Below are positions 24,121-33,310 of a stretch of DNA of 37,866 nucleotides, one piece after another. Below the pieces are notes generated by a model that did no database searches, was not told the DNA's origin, and was given only the letters and a program-made list of their open reading frames with translations. Source of the DNA: Marinifilum sp. (GTDB taxonomy: Bacteria > Bacteroidota > Bacteroidia > Bacteroidales > CG2-30-32-10); NCBI GenBank assembly GCA_020718065.1, contig DYDE01000025.1, positions 1 through 37,866 on the forward strand. The letters are read 5' to 3'. The position numbers and the translations under genes are program-made. Position 1 is the first letter of the stretch. Every line of letters starts with the position of its first letter.

Positions 24121-24990
24121 GTGAATAAACAATGCTTATTAATTATTTTTTTATTAATTCCTTTTTTTCTTTTTGCTCAGACCGAACCTAAAAACTGGAG
24201 TAAGAAAAAATCATCATTCTATTCTTTTAATAAGAGTAATTCAAATCTAAAAAGGAACGAACGTAAAAAACCTTTTCAGAAACCCAAACGAAAAACAAAA
24301 TATATGTTTCCTGAATGGAGTTTCGATGTTGGTGCTGGTTCTTCTAATTCTTTTACTGATATTGGCGGAAAAGGATGGGAAGGAAAAGATATTTTTACAG
24401 ATGTTCAGCTTTCAACAACAAAAATAGATTATACATTTTTTGTAGAGTATAGGAATAGAACAAGAATGGGCTATGTTTTATCTTTTAACTATGGGAAATT
24501 ATCTGGTTCTGATGCTCTTTCCCCAAACACCAGCCGCACAGCTCGTAATAATAGTTTTACTAATAAAATTTATGAATTAGGATTTAAACATAAGTTTTAT
24601 TTCCCAATAAACATATACAGAAATGGTTGGTATTATCAAGAACCATTGCAGTTTTATTTATTCTATGGTATTGCAGGTTTTTATCATAATCCAAAACTTG
24701 TTGATCCTTCAGGAGAATATAAACCAAAAAAAAGTTTTAGTAAAATTCAACCTACAATTCCTTTAGGAATGGGAATACATTATACATTTGAAAAGCATTT
24801 AAGAATAGGATTTGATGTAGCTTGGAGAATGACTTTTACTGATTATCTGGATGGTTTTACAACAGAATATAGTAACAGAATGGATTCTTACGCTTTTTCT
24901 TCATTTACTATAGGTTATGCCATTTCAAAAAATAAATACAAAAAACGTGTAACTGATACCAAACCTAAATTTAAATTAAAGGTTTTCTAA
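24121..24990 (+). CDS. DUF6089-type outer-membrane beta-barrel protein 2
   Basis: This 289-residue paralogue starts at GTG and has the signal peptide MNKQCLLIIFLLIPFFLFAQ. It shares with protein 1 the TDIGGKGWEGKDIFTDVQL, LSFNYGKLSGSDALSP, YLFYGIAGFYHNPKL, GMGIHYTFEKHLRIGFDVAWRMTFTDYLDGF and C-terminal FTIGYAISKNKYKKR blocks. A basic linker (ERKKPFQKPKRKTK) follows the signal peptide and is also in protein 3 but not in protein 1. No in-frame ATG would keep the signal peptide, so GTG is likely genuine. Confidence 0.85.
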   Translation: MNKQCLLIIFLLIPFFLFAQTEPKNWSKKKSSFYSFNKSNSNLKRNERKKPFQKPKRKTKYMFPEWSFDVGAGSSNSFTDIGGKGWEGKDIFTDVQLSTTKIDYTFFVEYRNRTRMGYVLSFNYGKLSGSDALSPNTSRTARNNSFTNKIYELGFKHKFYFPINIYRNGWYYQEPLQFYLFYGIAGFYHNPKLVDPSGEYKPKKSFSKIQPTIPLGMGIHYTFEKHLRIGFDVAWRMTFTDYLDGFTTEYSNRMDSYAFSSFTIGYAISKNKYKKRVTDTKPKFKLKVF

Positions 24991-25243
24991 ATTTATCTAA
25001 TTAGCCATTATTGAAATATAATGGCTATACTTTCAATTTTCCAAGAGCTTCTCCATTTTATCTTTCCTTAAATCTTATATTATATTTGAAATAGAAAAAC
25101 TATTGCTTATTTCCTTATTAAATAGAGTATAATTGAGATTTATTTTGTATGGTATATATTGTTTTAATAAGTAACATTAATAAAATGTTAATAAAAAAAC
25201 AATAAATCACATTTTGTTTGCTTTTTTTTTAATAATAATATTT

Positions 25244-25251
25244 TACATTTG
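25244..25251 (+). promoter_or_regulatory. -7-like TACATTTG four bases before the ATG
   Basis: TACATTTG fits TAnnTTTG and is followed by TAAC and ATG at 25256. A TTTG lies 23 bases upstream, slightly too far for a good -33 element. Confidence 0.35.
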
Positions 25252-25255
25252 TAAC

Positions 25256-26122
25256 ATGAATAAAAATTGGTTAGTAATTATTTTTCTGATAATTCCAGTT
25301 TTTGTGTTTTCGCAAACAGAACCTAAAGATTGGAAGAAAAAAAAAGGCTTGCACTTATTTAATAAGAGTCATACCAAAGTAACTAAAAATGAACGAAAAA
25401 AAACTTTTCAAGACCCTAAAAGGAAAACAATTTTTATGTATCCTGAATGGTGTTTTGACGGAGGTATTAATTTAGCTAATTCATATACTGATATTGGGGG
25501 AAAAAGTTGGGAGGGCAAAAATTTTTTTACAGATGTTCAAATGAGAACTACCAGAATTGGTTATTCTGCTTTTGTTGAGTACCGACATAAAACAAGGATG
25601 GGATATGCCTTATCTTTTAATTATGGTAAAATCTCAGGATCTGATGCTTATACTCCCAATACGAGTCGTTCTGCTCGTAATAATAGTTTTACAAATAATA
25701 TATATGAATTTGGGATTAAACACAAATTTTATTTATTAGATAATATTTATAAAAATGGTTGGAACTATAAAGATCCACTTCAGTATTACGCATATTATGG
25801 TATTAATACATTTATTAATAATCCTGTTCTTATCGATCCTACAGGGGAATATAGACCTCAAAAAAAAATCAGTAAATTTCAGATTTCTATTCCTTTGGGA
25901 ATGGGTGTTAATTATACATTTGAAAAACATTTAAGACTAGGTTTCGATTTTGCCTGGCGAATGACTTTTACTGACTATGTTGACGGATTTACAACTGATT
26001 TTAGTAATAGAAGAGATTCTTATTCTTTTGCATCAATAACGGTTGGTTATGCCTTATCAAAAAACACCTATAAAAAACGTAAAAGTACAAACAATAAGCG
26101 TTTTAAATTGAAAGTGTTTTAA
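25256..26122 (+). CDS. DUF6089-type outer-membrane beta-barrel protein 3
   Basis: The 288-residue product is a close copy of protein 2, from MNKNWLVIIFLIIPVFVFSQTEP through NERKKTFQDPKRKT, TDIGGKSWEGKNFFTDVQM and GMGVNYTFEKHLRLGFDFAWRMTFTDYVDGF to the RFKLKVF end shared with protein 2. A longer frame begins at a TTG at 25214, but the promoter-like element lies between it and the ATG, so 25256 is used. About 265 bases of AT-rich DNA with no gene precede it. The stop lies 23 bases from the end of the convergent ammonia-lyase gene. Confidence 0.85.
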   Translation: MNKNWLVIIFLIIPVFVFSQTEPKDWKKKKGLHLFNKSHTKVTKNERKKTFQDPKRKTIFMYPEWCFDGGINLANSYTDIGGKSWEGKNFFTDVQMRTTRIGYSAFVEYRHKTRMGYALSFNYGKISGSDAYTPNTSRSARNNSFTNNIYEFGIKHKFYLLDNIYKNGWNYKDPLQYYAYYGINTFINNPVLIDPTGEYRPQKKISKFQISIPLGMGVNYTFEKHLRLGFDFAWRMTFTDYVDGFTTDFSNRRDSYSFASITVGYALSKNTYKKRKSTNNKRFKLKVF

Positions 26123-26145
26123 TAATATTTTTATTAAATATGTAT

Positions 26146-27330
26146 TCAATTTTCTTTAATTCTTTCAATCACATTTTTAAAATTAATAGGATCTGTATCT
26201 CCTTCAGTATTTATTATTAATATTCTTGAATTAATATTTATTCCTATTATATCTGTTGCTTTTTTTAGATTTTTATCTTCCAAAAGAGCTATCAATCCTG
26301 CTAGTCCAGAAGCACCAGATTCACCTGAAATAATTCTATTATCAGATTCGTTGCTATAATAATATTTTTGCATTGCTTTTTCAGCATAGTTATCAGAAAT
26401 GGCAATAAACAAATCCACACTATCTTTCATATATGGCCATGCTAATGCAGAAGGTGTGCCACAATTAAGCCCAGCCATTATGGATTCTTGGTTACCTTTT
26501 GTAGTAATTGGGTTTCCATTTCCATTAATTATTGATTCAAGAAAACAATCCGATTCAGTTGGTTCTACACAAATAAGTTTAGGACGATTATCTTTGAATT
26601 TATTGGTAAAATACCAGGCTCCTGCTGCTGCCAATCCTCCAACACCTGCTTGAAGAAAAACATAATCGAATTGGAGTTTTTCATCAAGTTCTTTGAAAAT
26701 GGTTGAGTAACCTGCCATAATAAAATTTGGTATTTCCATGTATCCTTCATAAGCTGTATCAGAAATTACCTGCCATTTATTAAGTTTTGCATCATGATCA
26801 TTCTGTTTTACACAATCATCAAAAGTGCCTTTTACTAATATGACTTTTGCACCTTCTTTTTCTATGTTTTCAATTCGAAATCGAGCTGTGTTTTCTGGCA
26901 TATAAATTACAGCTTTTTGATTGAGCATTCTTGCAGTCCATGCAACTGCCCTTCCATGATTACCATCAGTAGCTGCTGAAAAAGTAAATTCTCCTAATTT
27001 ATACATTGATGACTTATCAGAAAAGGTTTCTATAGTAAATATAGTTCCGAATTTGTTTTCCCATGCTTTTTTTAAAACATTATATATGGCATAGGAAGCA
27101 CCCAAGGCTTTAAATGCATTTATACCAAATCGTTTAGATTCGTCTTTAACAAATATACCTCCAACTCCTAGCTTTAAAGCTAATCTGGGTAATGATATAA
27201 GAGGTGTTGGTTTATATCCTTTTAATGTTTTATGAAAATCTACAATATCATTATTGGTGAATGCATCACAATTAGTGCTTTGCCAGTCTGGATTCTTTTG
27301 ATGAAAAGGATTAAATGAATATCTGCACAT
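26146..27330 (-). CDS. dpaL: Diaminopropionate ammonia-lyase
   Basis: This 394-residue PLP enzyme should convert 2,3-diaminopropionate to pyruvate and two ammonia. The PLP lysine is K74 in FGINAFKALG. D122 in SAATDGNHGRAVAW and D192 in VISDTAYEGY correspond to the two catalytic aspartates of the E. coli YgeX enzyme, which let it use both D and L isomers. The glycine-rich phosphate loop is QAGVGGLAAAG, and ISGESGASGLAGL closes the domain. Length agrees with YgeX (398). Its start lies 21 bases after the MBOAT gene stop, on the same strand, so it may belong to the Dlt-like transcript. Confidence 0.93.
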   Translation of the reverse strand: MCRYSFNPFHQKNPDWQSTNCDAFTNNDIVDFHKTLKGYKPTPLISLPRLALKLGVGGIFVKDESKRFGINAFKALGASYAIYNVLKKAWENKFGTIFTIETFSDKSSMYKLGEFTFSAATDGNHGRAVAWTARMLNQKAVIYMPENTARFRIENIEKEGAKVILVKGTFDDCVKQNDHDAKLNKWQVISDTAYEGYMEIPNFIMAGYSTIFKELDEKLQFDYVFLQAGVGGLAAAGAWYFTNKFKDNRPKLICVEPTESDCFLESIINGNGNPITTKGNQESIMAGLNCGTPSALAWPYMKDSVDLFIAISDNYAEKAMQKYYYSNESDNRIISGESGASGLAGLIALLEDKNLKKATDIIGININSRILIINTEGDTDPINFKNVIERIKEN

Positions 27331-27351
27331 AAAATAAATTTAAAGATTATC

Positions 27352-28833
27352 CTAAAATTCTAAATAAACAAAGGGCATCGCTTCTGAACTATAAGCCTGG
27401 TATATTAAAATAACTGCTAAAACAAATATTAAAGTTTTAAAAGCCCAATTTAATTTTATATAACGGTTTGATAAAAAATTATTCCAACTCATTGGCAAAT
27501 AATGTAAAACGTAAGCTATTATCATTACAATAAATGGTAATGAATATAGCTTCATCCATTCTTTAGCCAGGCTGAAATCAAGATTGTTGAGTATTTTTGA
27601 ATAAACTACTCCTGCAGTATTTAAATCTGCAGATTTGAAAAGTATAATAGATAAGCTTAGAAAATGAAATGTTATAAATATGCTGATAAAATTGTAAATT
27701 TTAATATTTATTATCTTTTTAAGCTTATCACGAAATCTATCTGAGAGAATATCATAAGTCATGGCAATTCCGTGACTTAATCCCCAAAGAATATAAGTCC
27801 AATTGGGTCCATGCCAGAATCCAGATATAAAGAAGGTTATTATTAATGATAAAATAATACCAATCCTTCTTAGTTTTCGGAATGAAAAAGATAAGGGCGT
27901 GTATAAATACTCATTTAGCCATTTAGAAAGTGTTATATGCCATCTACGCCAAAAATCTGTAACATTCTTTGCCATAAATGGTTTATTGAAATTGGGATCT
28001 ACAACAAAACCTAATAAAAACGCTATTCCGATTACAATATCTGTATATCCGGAGAAGTCTGCATAGATTTGAATTGTTGCACCATAACTGGCCATTAAGT
28101 TTTCAAACCCAGAAAATAAGTGAGGACTTTGAAAAACACGATCAACGAAATTAACAGCAAGAAAATCGGCAATGACTACTTTCTTAAAAGCACCACACAT
28201 TATAAGAAAAAAGCCTTTACCAATAAATTCATTAGTTATAAAAAGCTTTTGGTTAATTTGAGGAAGCAAGTCCCTTGCTTTAGATATTGGTCCGGCAAGT
28301 ATGTTTGGAAAAAAAGCAACATATAATAAGTAATTAAAATAATTTCGTTCAGGTTCTTCTATAACTTCACGATAAACATCCAAAATATAGCTTAATGACT
28401 TAAAAACATAGAAAGAAATCCCTATAGGTAATAAAATATTTAATACCAAAGGAGCTTGTGTTGGCTGGGTAATGTCTAACCATGTATTTAGAAAGAAATT
28501 AGTGTATTTGAAATAAAAAAGGCTTCCCAGATTAACAATTAAAGAAAGTAATAACAGCCATGCCTTTGAGCTTTGTTTTTTAGATTTGAATATACCTAAT
28601 CCAATAAAGTAATCAGATGAACCCATTAATAATAATAATATAACAGCCAATCCGCTTACCTTATAATAAAAATAAAAGCTAAAGATGAGCAATAGGATAT
28701 TCCTTGCCTTAATTTTGTTAAAAACAGTAATGTATATAAGGTAAAAAACAGTAAATAAAAGGAAGAAGAGCACTGAATTGAAAATCAATGGTTGATTGGG
28801 CAAGTATTTTAATGAAGAAAAAAGATTTTCCAT
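27352..28833 (-). CDS. MBOAT-family O-acyltransferase (DltB/AlgI-like)
   Basis: This 493-residue inner-membrane protein has about ten transmembrane segments and the MBOAT core: TDFWRRWHITLSKWLNEYLY at 292-311 and FWHGPNWTYILWG at 339-351. H341 of WHGPNW is the expected catalytic histidine; H299 and H354 are also conserved. DltB moves D-alanine from its carrier protein across the membrane; AlgI and PatA do the same with acetyl groups. Here an acyl carrier protein and a DltA-like enzyme are encoded in the same run, so a carrier-protein donor is inferred. It starts 8 bases after the LysM-SGNH gene. Confidence 0.93.
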   Translation of the reverse strand: MENLFSSLKYLPNQPLIFNSVLFFLLFTVFYLIYITVFNKIKARNILLLIFSFYFYYKVSGLAVILLLLMGSSDYFIGLGIFKSKKQSSKAWLLLLSLIVNLGSLFYFKYTNFFLNTWLDITQPTQAPLVLNILLPIGISFYVFKSLSYILDVYREVIEEPERNYFNYLLYVAFFPNILAGPISKARDLLPQINQKLFITNEFIGKGFFLIMCGAFKKVVIADFLAVNFVDRVFQSPHLFSGFENLMASYGATIQIYADFSGYTDIVIGIAFLLGFVVDPNFNKPFMAKNVTDFWRRWHITLSKWLNEYLYTPLSFSFRKLRRIGIILSLIITFFISGFWHGPNWTYILWGLSHGIAMTYDILSDRFRDKLKKIINIKIYNFISIFITFHFLSLSIILFKSADLNTAGVVYSKILNNLDFSLAKEWMKLYSLPFIVMIIAYVLHYLPMSWNNFLSNRYIKLNWAFKTLIFVLAVILIYQAYSSEAMPFVYLEF

Positions 28834-28841
28834 AATATGAA

Positions 28842-30863
28842 TTACTTGATAATTAAAATTGTTCCTAATTTTAACTTATCATCTTGTAAATTATTAAGCT
28901 TTTTAATTGATTCAACAGTTACATTGTGTTTTTTTGCTATAGACCATAAGTTATCACCCGATACAACCGTATAGGTTACCTGATTTTTATTTGGTCTAAC
29001 AGCAACATTTTTAGGTTGATCTGGTTTTACAATTACTTTGTTTGTGGTTTTAGCGTATACTACTAATATATCGCCAGGTTTGATAGAATTTCCTGAAAGA
29101 TTGCTCCATTCCTGAATATTTTCAACAGTAACACCAAATTTTTGAGAAATTAACCAAAGATTTTCACCTGATTGAACTGTATAATAAGTTTTGTTTCCAG
29201 ATGAATTTGTAATAGGTTGGGTTTTATTTATATTTGAATTTATAGGTTTGGGAATGTTCTTTTTAGGATGTATAAGTAATACTTCACCAGCAATGATCTT
29301 ATTACCTCCTAAATTATTCCAATCTTTAATATTGTTAATTGAAACACCAAATTCTTCAGCAATTTTTCCAAGATTATCACCAGGTTTGATAGAATAATAG
29401 TAATCTGTTTTAGAATTTATTTTTGGATTCTTAGGTTTGTATGTTATTAATTCATTTTGATAATAGGAAGGTTTGTTTTTATTTTTATTTTCAGTTAATG
29501 CAAAATTCAGAGAATCAATTTTACTATAATTTGATACAAATTGTTTGATTGAATCATTTGAAAGTATCAGGTAATAAGAATTTAAAATTGCATTAACCAT
29601 TAGTTCCCCCTTAATATAATATCCTGCACCTGACAAATGGACTCTATCTCTTTGAGCAAGATTGTTTTTTGACCATTTAAGCATTGATAGTTTGCCACCA
29701 CTGATATTATAATAATCAAAAAAACCACAATTGTTTTCAAAAGCAACTTTTCTGGTTAATGCAGAAAAAGGTTGGCATTCTGTAATATTTCGTTTTCTCT
29801 TAAATAAATCCTGTGTATTAGATATGATTATTGAAGTAGAAGGAGCAGCATTCTTTATTATTTCAATAATTTTTTTTAGGTTGTATTCTAATTCATATTC
29901 ATTAAGCGTGTATCCATAAAAATCGTTTGCACCCAAATCAATGATGACTAAATCGGGATTGTAATCAGTTAATTGATTAGCTAATAATGTTTCTTTAAGA
30001 ATACTGCGATAACCTGCGCCATTAATACCTACACTGCTATATAAAACACCAGAGTTGTCATTTGTTTCTATTAATAAGCCATAACATTCAAAAAATGATT
30101 GTTTTGGATTGCTTTTATGAATAAAAAATTCGAGAGTATCGCTTGATTTACTGAGTATAATTGGAATGTAAAAAAAGTTATTTTGTTGATTGCATGTTAT
30201 GTTAATTGTATCGTGAACACCCGATGCTAATAATTTAATATCATAGCTTTCTGGAGATTGTTTGCAATACAATTTTAGAAGATTGAAATTATTTTGAAGA
30301 GCTGATGATTTAAAAACAAAAGAAAAAGTTGCAGTACTGTCTGTTGTATGAATTGTTGCCCCTGTTATTCCAATATCATAAGTTGGATATGGTTGAATAT
30401 TTCTGGAATATTGCCAGTTTCCACTACAATAAGTTCTGTAATCGTATGCTGAATGAGTTTCAGCAGCTGCATAAGGGAAAACAAATCCTCTTCCTCCAGC
30501 ACCAAATAATCGTTGCATTTCATCCCTGATATAACCAGTAAAGTAATCAGCCTGAATATGAGAGTCCCCAATATGCAATATTCTTAATTTTCTATTTGGT
30601 GTTTGTTTTAGTTTATCATAAAAAGGAACGATTGCTGTATTATCTTTCCATTGAATATAATTTAAATTGTAATTTATAAAATCATATAGTTTAGAATAGG
30701 TAATTATATTCTTAATATAAGAAACGTTTTCTATAGAATCCTTAGGTATTTTATTTGCATTTTCTTTTTTAATTGAAATACTTGTAAATGAAAATAAGAT
30801 AATTGTTATAGTCATTACAAGAATATAAGTAATAAAGGAATTTAAAATTCTTTTTATTGTCAT
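28842..30863 (-). CDS. SGNH esterase with three C-terminal LysM domains
   Basis: This 673-residue envelope protein has an N-terminal membrane anchor or signal (about 9-30). Residues 90-425 are an SGNH/GDSL hydrolase: S101 in LHIGDSH, G281-N282 or nearby glycine block, N313 in DLGANDFYG, and D406-x-x-H409 in RDRVHLSG. Three LysM domains follow at about 488-532, 560-603 and 630-673, each beginning with Y-x-(I/V)-x-x-G-(D/E)-N-L. LysM binds peptidoglycan sugars, so the enzyme probably works on the cell wall or stays bound to it. Position matches that of DltD or PatB, which finish transfer outside the membrane. It overlaps the preceding SGNH gene by 4 bases and is its paralogue. Confidence 0.92.
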   Translation of the reverse strand: MTIKRILNSFITYILVMTITIILFSFTSISIKKENANKIPKDSIENVSYIKNIITYSKLYDFINYNLNYIQWKDNTAIVPFYDKLKQTPNRKLRILHIGDSHIQADYFTGYIRDEMQRLFGAGGRGFVFPYAAAETHSAYDYRTYCSGNWQYSRNIQPYPTYDIGITGATIHTTDSTATFSFVFKSSALQNNFNLLKLYCKQSPESYDIKLLASGVHDTINITCNQQNNFFYIPIILSKSSDTLEFFIHKSNPKQSFFECYGLLIETNDNSGVLYSSVGINGAGYRSILKETLLANQLTDYNPDLVIIDLGANDFYGYTLNEYELEYNLKKIIEIIKNAAPSTSIIISNTQDLFKRKRNITECQPFSALTRKVAFENNCGFFDYYNISGGKLSMLKWSKNNLAQRDRVHLSGAGYYIKGELMVNAILNSYYLILSNDSIKQFVSNYSKIDSLNFALTENKNKNKPSYYQNELITYKPKNPKINSKTDYYYSIKPGDNLGKIAEEFGVSINNIKDWNNLGGNKIIAGEVLLIHPKKNIPKPINSNINKTQPITNSSGNKTYYTVQSGENLWLISQKFGVTVENIQEWSNLSGNSIKPGDILVVYAKTTNKVIVKPDQPKNVAVRPNKNQVTYTVVSGDNLWSIAKKHNVTVESIKKLNNLQDDKLKLGTILIIK

Positions 30864-32365
30864 TGTTTTCGTTTTTTTCTGAAATTATATTTATTGTATT
30901 CCTCGTTAATAGATTTAAACAACTCGCTCCCAATAATATCCTGTCCTTTTGGGGAATAATGTCCGTCGTATGAAGCAAGTTTTTTCTGGGCCCAATTGAG
31001 AATAGAATTTGGTCCACCCATAACTGATAGCAAATCCCAGAAAGCACAACCAGCTCTTTTAGCTGCGTTTTTTTGTGCATCACGGATTTTAGGTAAATAA
31101 GTATATGAGGAATAACTTCCATTATAATGTGTAGCCATATCACCTGCCCCAACTACCAAAATGCTTAAATCAGGATTGGCTTTTTTGAAATGCATAAAAA
31201 GTTTATAATATACATCTTCTAACCAAGTACACATTGCATCGGATTTAATATATGGAACAACATTCGCTCCAAACTGAAATATTACTAAACGAGTATTTGT
31301 TTCTTTTAGCTGTATTGCAATGTATTCTGGATTTGCATACATTAGTCCATCGCCAGAATGACCACGGATGGCGTAATTATCAACTTGAACACCTTTGTTT
31401 CCATCAAAAAATAAACCATAAATATCTGGACTGGCACCAGAAATAAATTCAAACTTCATATTAGTACTCACAGATTGTAAATTGAAGTTGAATATCTTAA
31501 AAGTTGAAGTCGTTGGTAATGAATCACTGAATATTTTAGTAGAACTAGTATTATCATATATATTCACCAAACACTTTTTTTCACAATTTCCATACATTAA
31601 TTTAACATTGCTAAAAACTGTATTTTTAAGAAATTTTAAACTTATGGTACCTCTGTCAAAGTATGATTTTTTTATATCTGCTTCATTTGTTTCTGTGATG
31701 TTTTCATTATTTAAGTTCTCAGTTTTTGTTGAATCTTTTATTGTATCAGTTACACATTGTAGAAATTTGAATAATGTACCTGATAAACCATAATTTCCAT
31801 TTTTGTAGCGATTATGAAAAACAGTATATCTTGCCCAATTAGCACTTGCATATCGAAAATAATCCATATTATCGGCTTGTTCAAAAAAAGGTACAAAACC
31901 TACACCATTACCACCAAATTTTTCCTGAAACTTTTTCCTCACATAGTATGTAAGTCTGTCACCTTCAAGTTGTGAATCGCCATAATGTGCAATACGAATT
32001 AATGAAGAATCTGGATTATTGCTAAGGGCATCGAAAAAATTATCTAAAGGATAAATACCATTATCAGGTAAGTTATATAATTTGGTTAAAGCAGAATTAT
32101 CTCTGAATAATGCCAATGGTTTTCTTTTCATTTTAGGATTAATGGTAGAGTCTTCATTGGAAAGATAAGTATCAATCAGACTATCAGCAATAACATTTTC
32201 TTTTTTAGGAGTAAAATCAGTTAGATCTGTTAAATTCATAAATTTAATCGAAAGTGTATCATTAAATACAGGAATTTTTAAAGAGGGACTTAAATAAGAA
32301 TATCCTACCAGCATTGTTTCTGAAACCAGAATAATCAAAAGTACTTTGATTATATTACTCTTCAT
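30860..32365 (-). CDS. SGNH-hydrolase-type envelope protein
   Basis: This 501-residue protein has an N-terminal membrane helix (about 7-25) and an SGNH domain from about residue 120: IAHYGDSQLEGDRLTYYVRKKF carries S131, FQFGANVVPY the Gly-Ala-Asn block, and ASYDGHYSPKG the C-terminal acid-histidine pair. The last pair is D-x-H, not the usual D-x-x-H seen in its neighbour. The stretch IAHYGDSQ...FGGNGVGFVP and the later SANW block align with LHIGDSH...GAGGRGFVFP and SGNW of the LysM protein, so the two arose by duplication. It starts 6 bases after the carrier protein gene. A DltD/PatB-like role in transfer to the final acceptor is inferred. Confidence 0.88.
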   Translation of the reverse strand: MKSNIIKVLLIILVSETMLVGYSYLSPSLKIPVFNDTLSIKFMNLTDLTDFTPKKENVIADSLIDTYLSNEDSTINPKMKRKPLALFRDNSALTKLYNLPDNGIYPLDNFFDALSNNPDSSLIRIAHYGDSQLEGDRLTYYVRKKFQEKFGGNGVGFVPFFEQADNMDYFRYASANWARYTVFHNRYKNGNYGLSGTLFKFLQCVTDTIKDSTKTENLNNENITETNEADIKKSYFDRGTISLKFLKNTVFSNVKLMYGNCEKKCLVNIYDNTSSTKIFSDSLPTTSTFKIFNFNLQSVSTNMKFEFISGASPDIYGLFFDGNKGVQVDNYAIRGHSGDGLMYANPEYIAIQLKETNTRLVIFQFGANVVPYIKSDAMCTWLEDVYYKLFMHFKKANPDLSILVVGAGDMATHYNGSYSSYTYLPKIRDAQKNAAKRAGCAFWDLLSVMGGPNSILNWAQKKLASYDGHYSPKGQDIIGSELFKSINEEYNKYNFRKKRKQ

Positions 32366-32371
32366 AAAAAA

Positions 32372-32614
32372 TTAATTTTCAAGTTTTTCGTTGATAATTC
32401 TAATGCAATCTCCAACGTTTTTCATTGCAATCAGTTCCTTTAATTTAAATTTGATATTAAAATCTTTTTCAATTTCAGCAATTAAAATAACATGGGTAAT
32501 AGAGTCCCACTTCTCTACATCGTTGGCAGTCATTTCAGGATAAACTTTAATTTCAGGATCTTTAAATACTTTTCTGAAAGTGATGTTTAATTTCTCAATA
32601 ATTTCGGTTTCCAT
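32372..32614 (-). CDS. Acyl carrier protein (DltC-like)
   Basis: This 80-residue protein is a stand-alone carrier protein. S38 in EKWDSITHV is the phosphopantetheine attachment serine of the D-S-(L/I) motif, followed by the acidic helix ILIAEIEKDFNIKF. It is not the fatty-acid AcpP, whose motif is GADSLDTVE. The W-D-S form is the same as in DltC and in other aminoacyl carrier proteins. It lies 6 bases from both neighbours between the GNAT and SGNH genes. The adenylating enzyme of the same operon is the obvious partner for loading. Confidence 0.9.
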   Translation of the reverse strand: METEIIEKLNITFRKVFKDPEIKVYPEMTANDVEKWDSITHVILIAEIEKDFNIKFKLKELIAMKNVGDCIRIINEKLEN

Positions 32615-32620
32615 ATATTA

Positions 32621-33292
32621 TTATTTAAGTTCATTTGTGTTCATTTCCATCATTATTCTACAATTAGATGGTAAAAGGTTTAATATTTCAGGTTTATCAC
32701 TACACTTTTCAACTGTAGTTTTAAATCCTAATTTATTGTATGCTTTGTAAGCATTGTCGTTTGTTTTTACAAGAATAATCTGGACTTTATTTATTGTATT
32801 GTTGTTGTTTACTAGATTTTTAATATGTTCCTTAATAATTTGGTTAGCAATACCCAGACCTCTGTAATTTTCTTTTACATAAACTGATTCAATCTGTATT
32901 GCATTTTTCTCTCTGACAATATTTATATCTTCCATCAGTTTTAGATTCCCTGCAGCTCTATTACAAATCTTATCACCAAGAAAGTAAAATAAAATATTGG
33001 CTTTTATAATTGAACTGAGCGAACCATCAATACCTTCAATCCAGGCAGAACATGCACCAGCATATTCATTATCAACTTCTGCAATTAGGAAATGATTAAT
33101 GCATAGTTCCTGTCCTTCTATATCTTCCATTAAAACCTGATAAAGCATTTCATGAAGCTTTTCTTCATTTATTGAAAATATTTTACAATAACTAATTTTT
33201 TCAGTTCCACTTTTTTCTGCTTCAATAATTGCTTCTCTTAAAAAGGGAATATCTTTTTCGTTTGCTTTTCTTATGGTTATATTTTTGTTCAT
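32621..33292 (-). CDS. GNAT-family acetyltransferase of the Dlt-like operon
   Basis: The 223-residue product has a GNAT domain with KANEKDIPFLREAI at the start, HFLIAEVDNEYAGACSAWIEG in the middle and the acetyl-CoA loop VKENYRGLGIANQIIKEHI near 137-155, ending with the NDNAYKAYNKLGF helix. GNAT proteins transfer acetyl or other acyl groups to amines. Canonical dltABCD operons do not include one. It lies 6 bases before the carrier protein gene and 18 bases after the adenylation gene, so it may modify the activated amino acid or a protein of the pathway; this is a guess. Confidence 0.87.
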   Translation of the reverse strand: MNKNITIRKANEKDIPFLREAIIEAEKSGTEKISYCKIFSINEEKLHEMLYQVLMEDIEGQELCINHFLIAEVDNEYAGACSAWIEGIDGSLSSIIKANILFYFLGDKICNRAAGNLKLMEDINIVREKNAIQIESVYVKENYRGLGIANQIIKEHIKNLVNNNNTINKVQIILVKTNDNAYKAYNKLGFKTTVEKCSDKPEILNLLPSNCRIMMEMNTNELK

Positions 33293-33310
33293 TGTTAATC
33301 CCTTCTTTAT

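Noticed and set aside
28860..29400. Three similar segments with a period of roughly 200 bp
   Set aside because: They encode the three LysM domains of the esterase, not a non-coding repeat.
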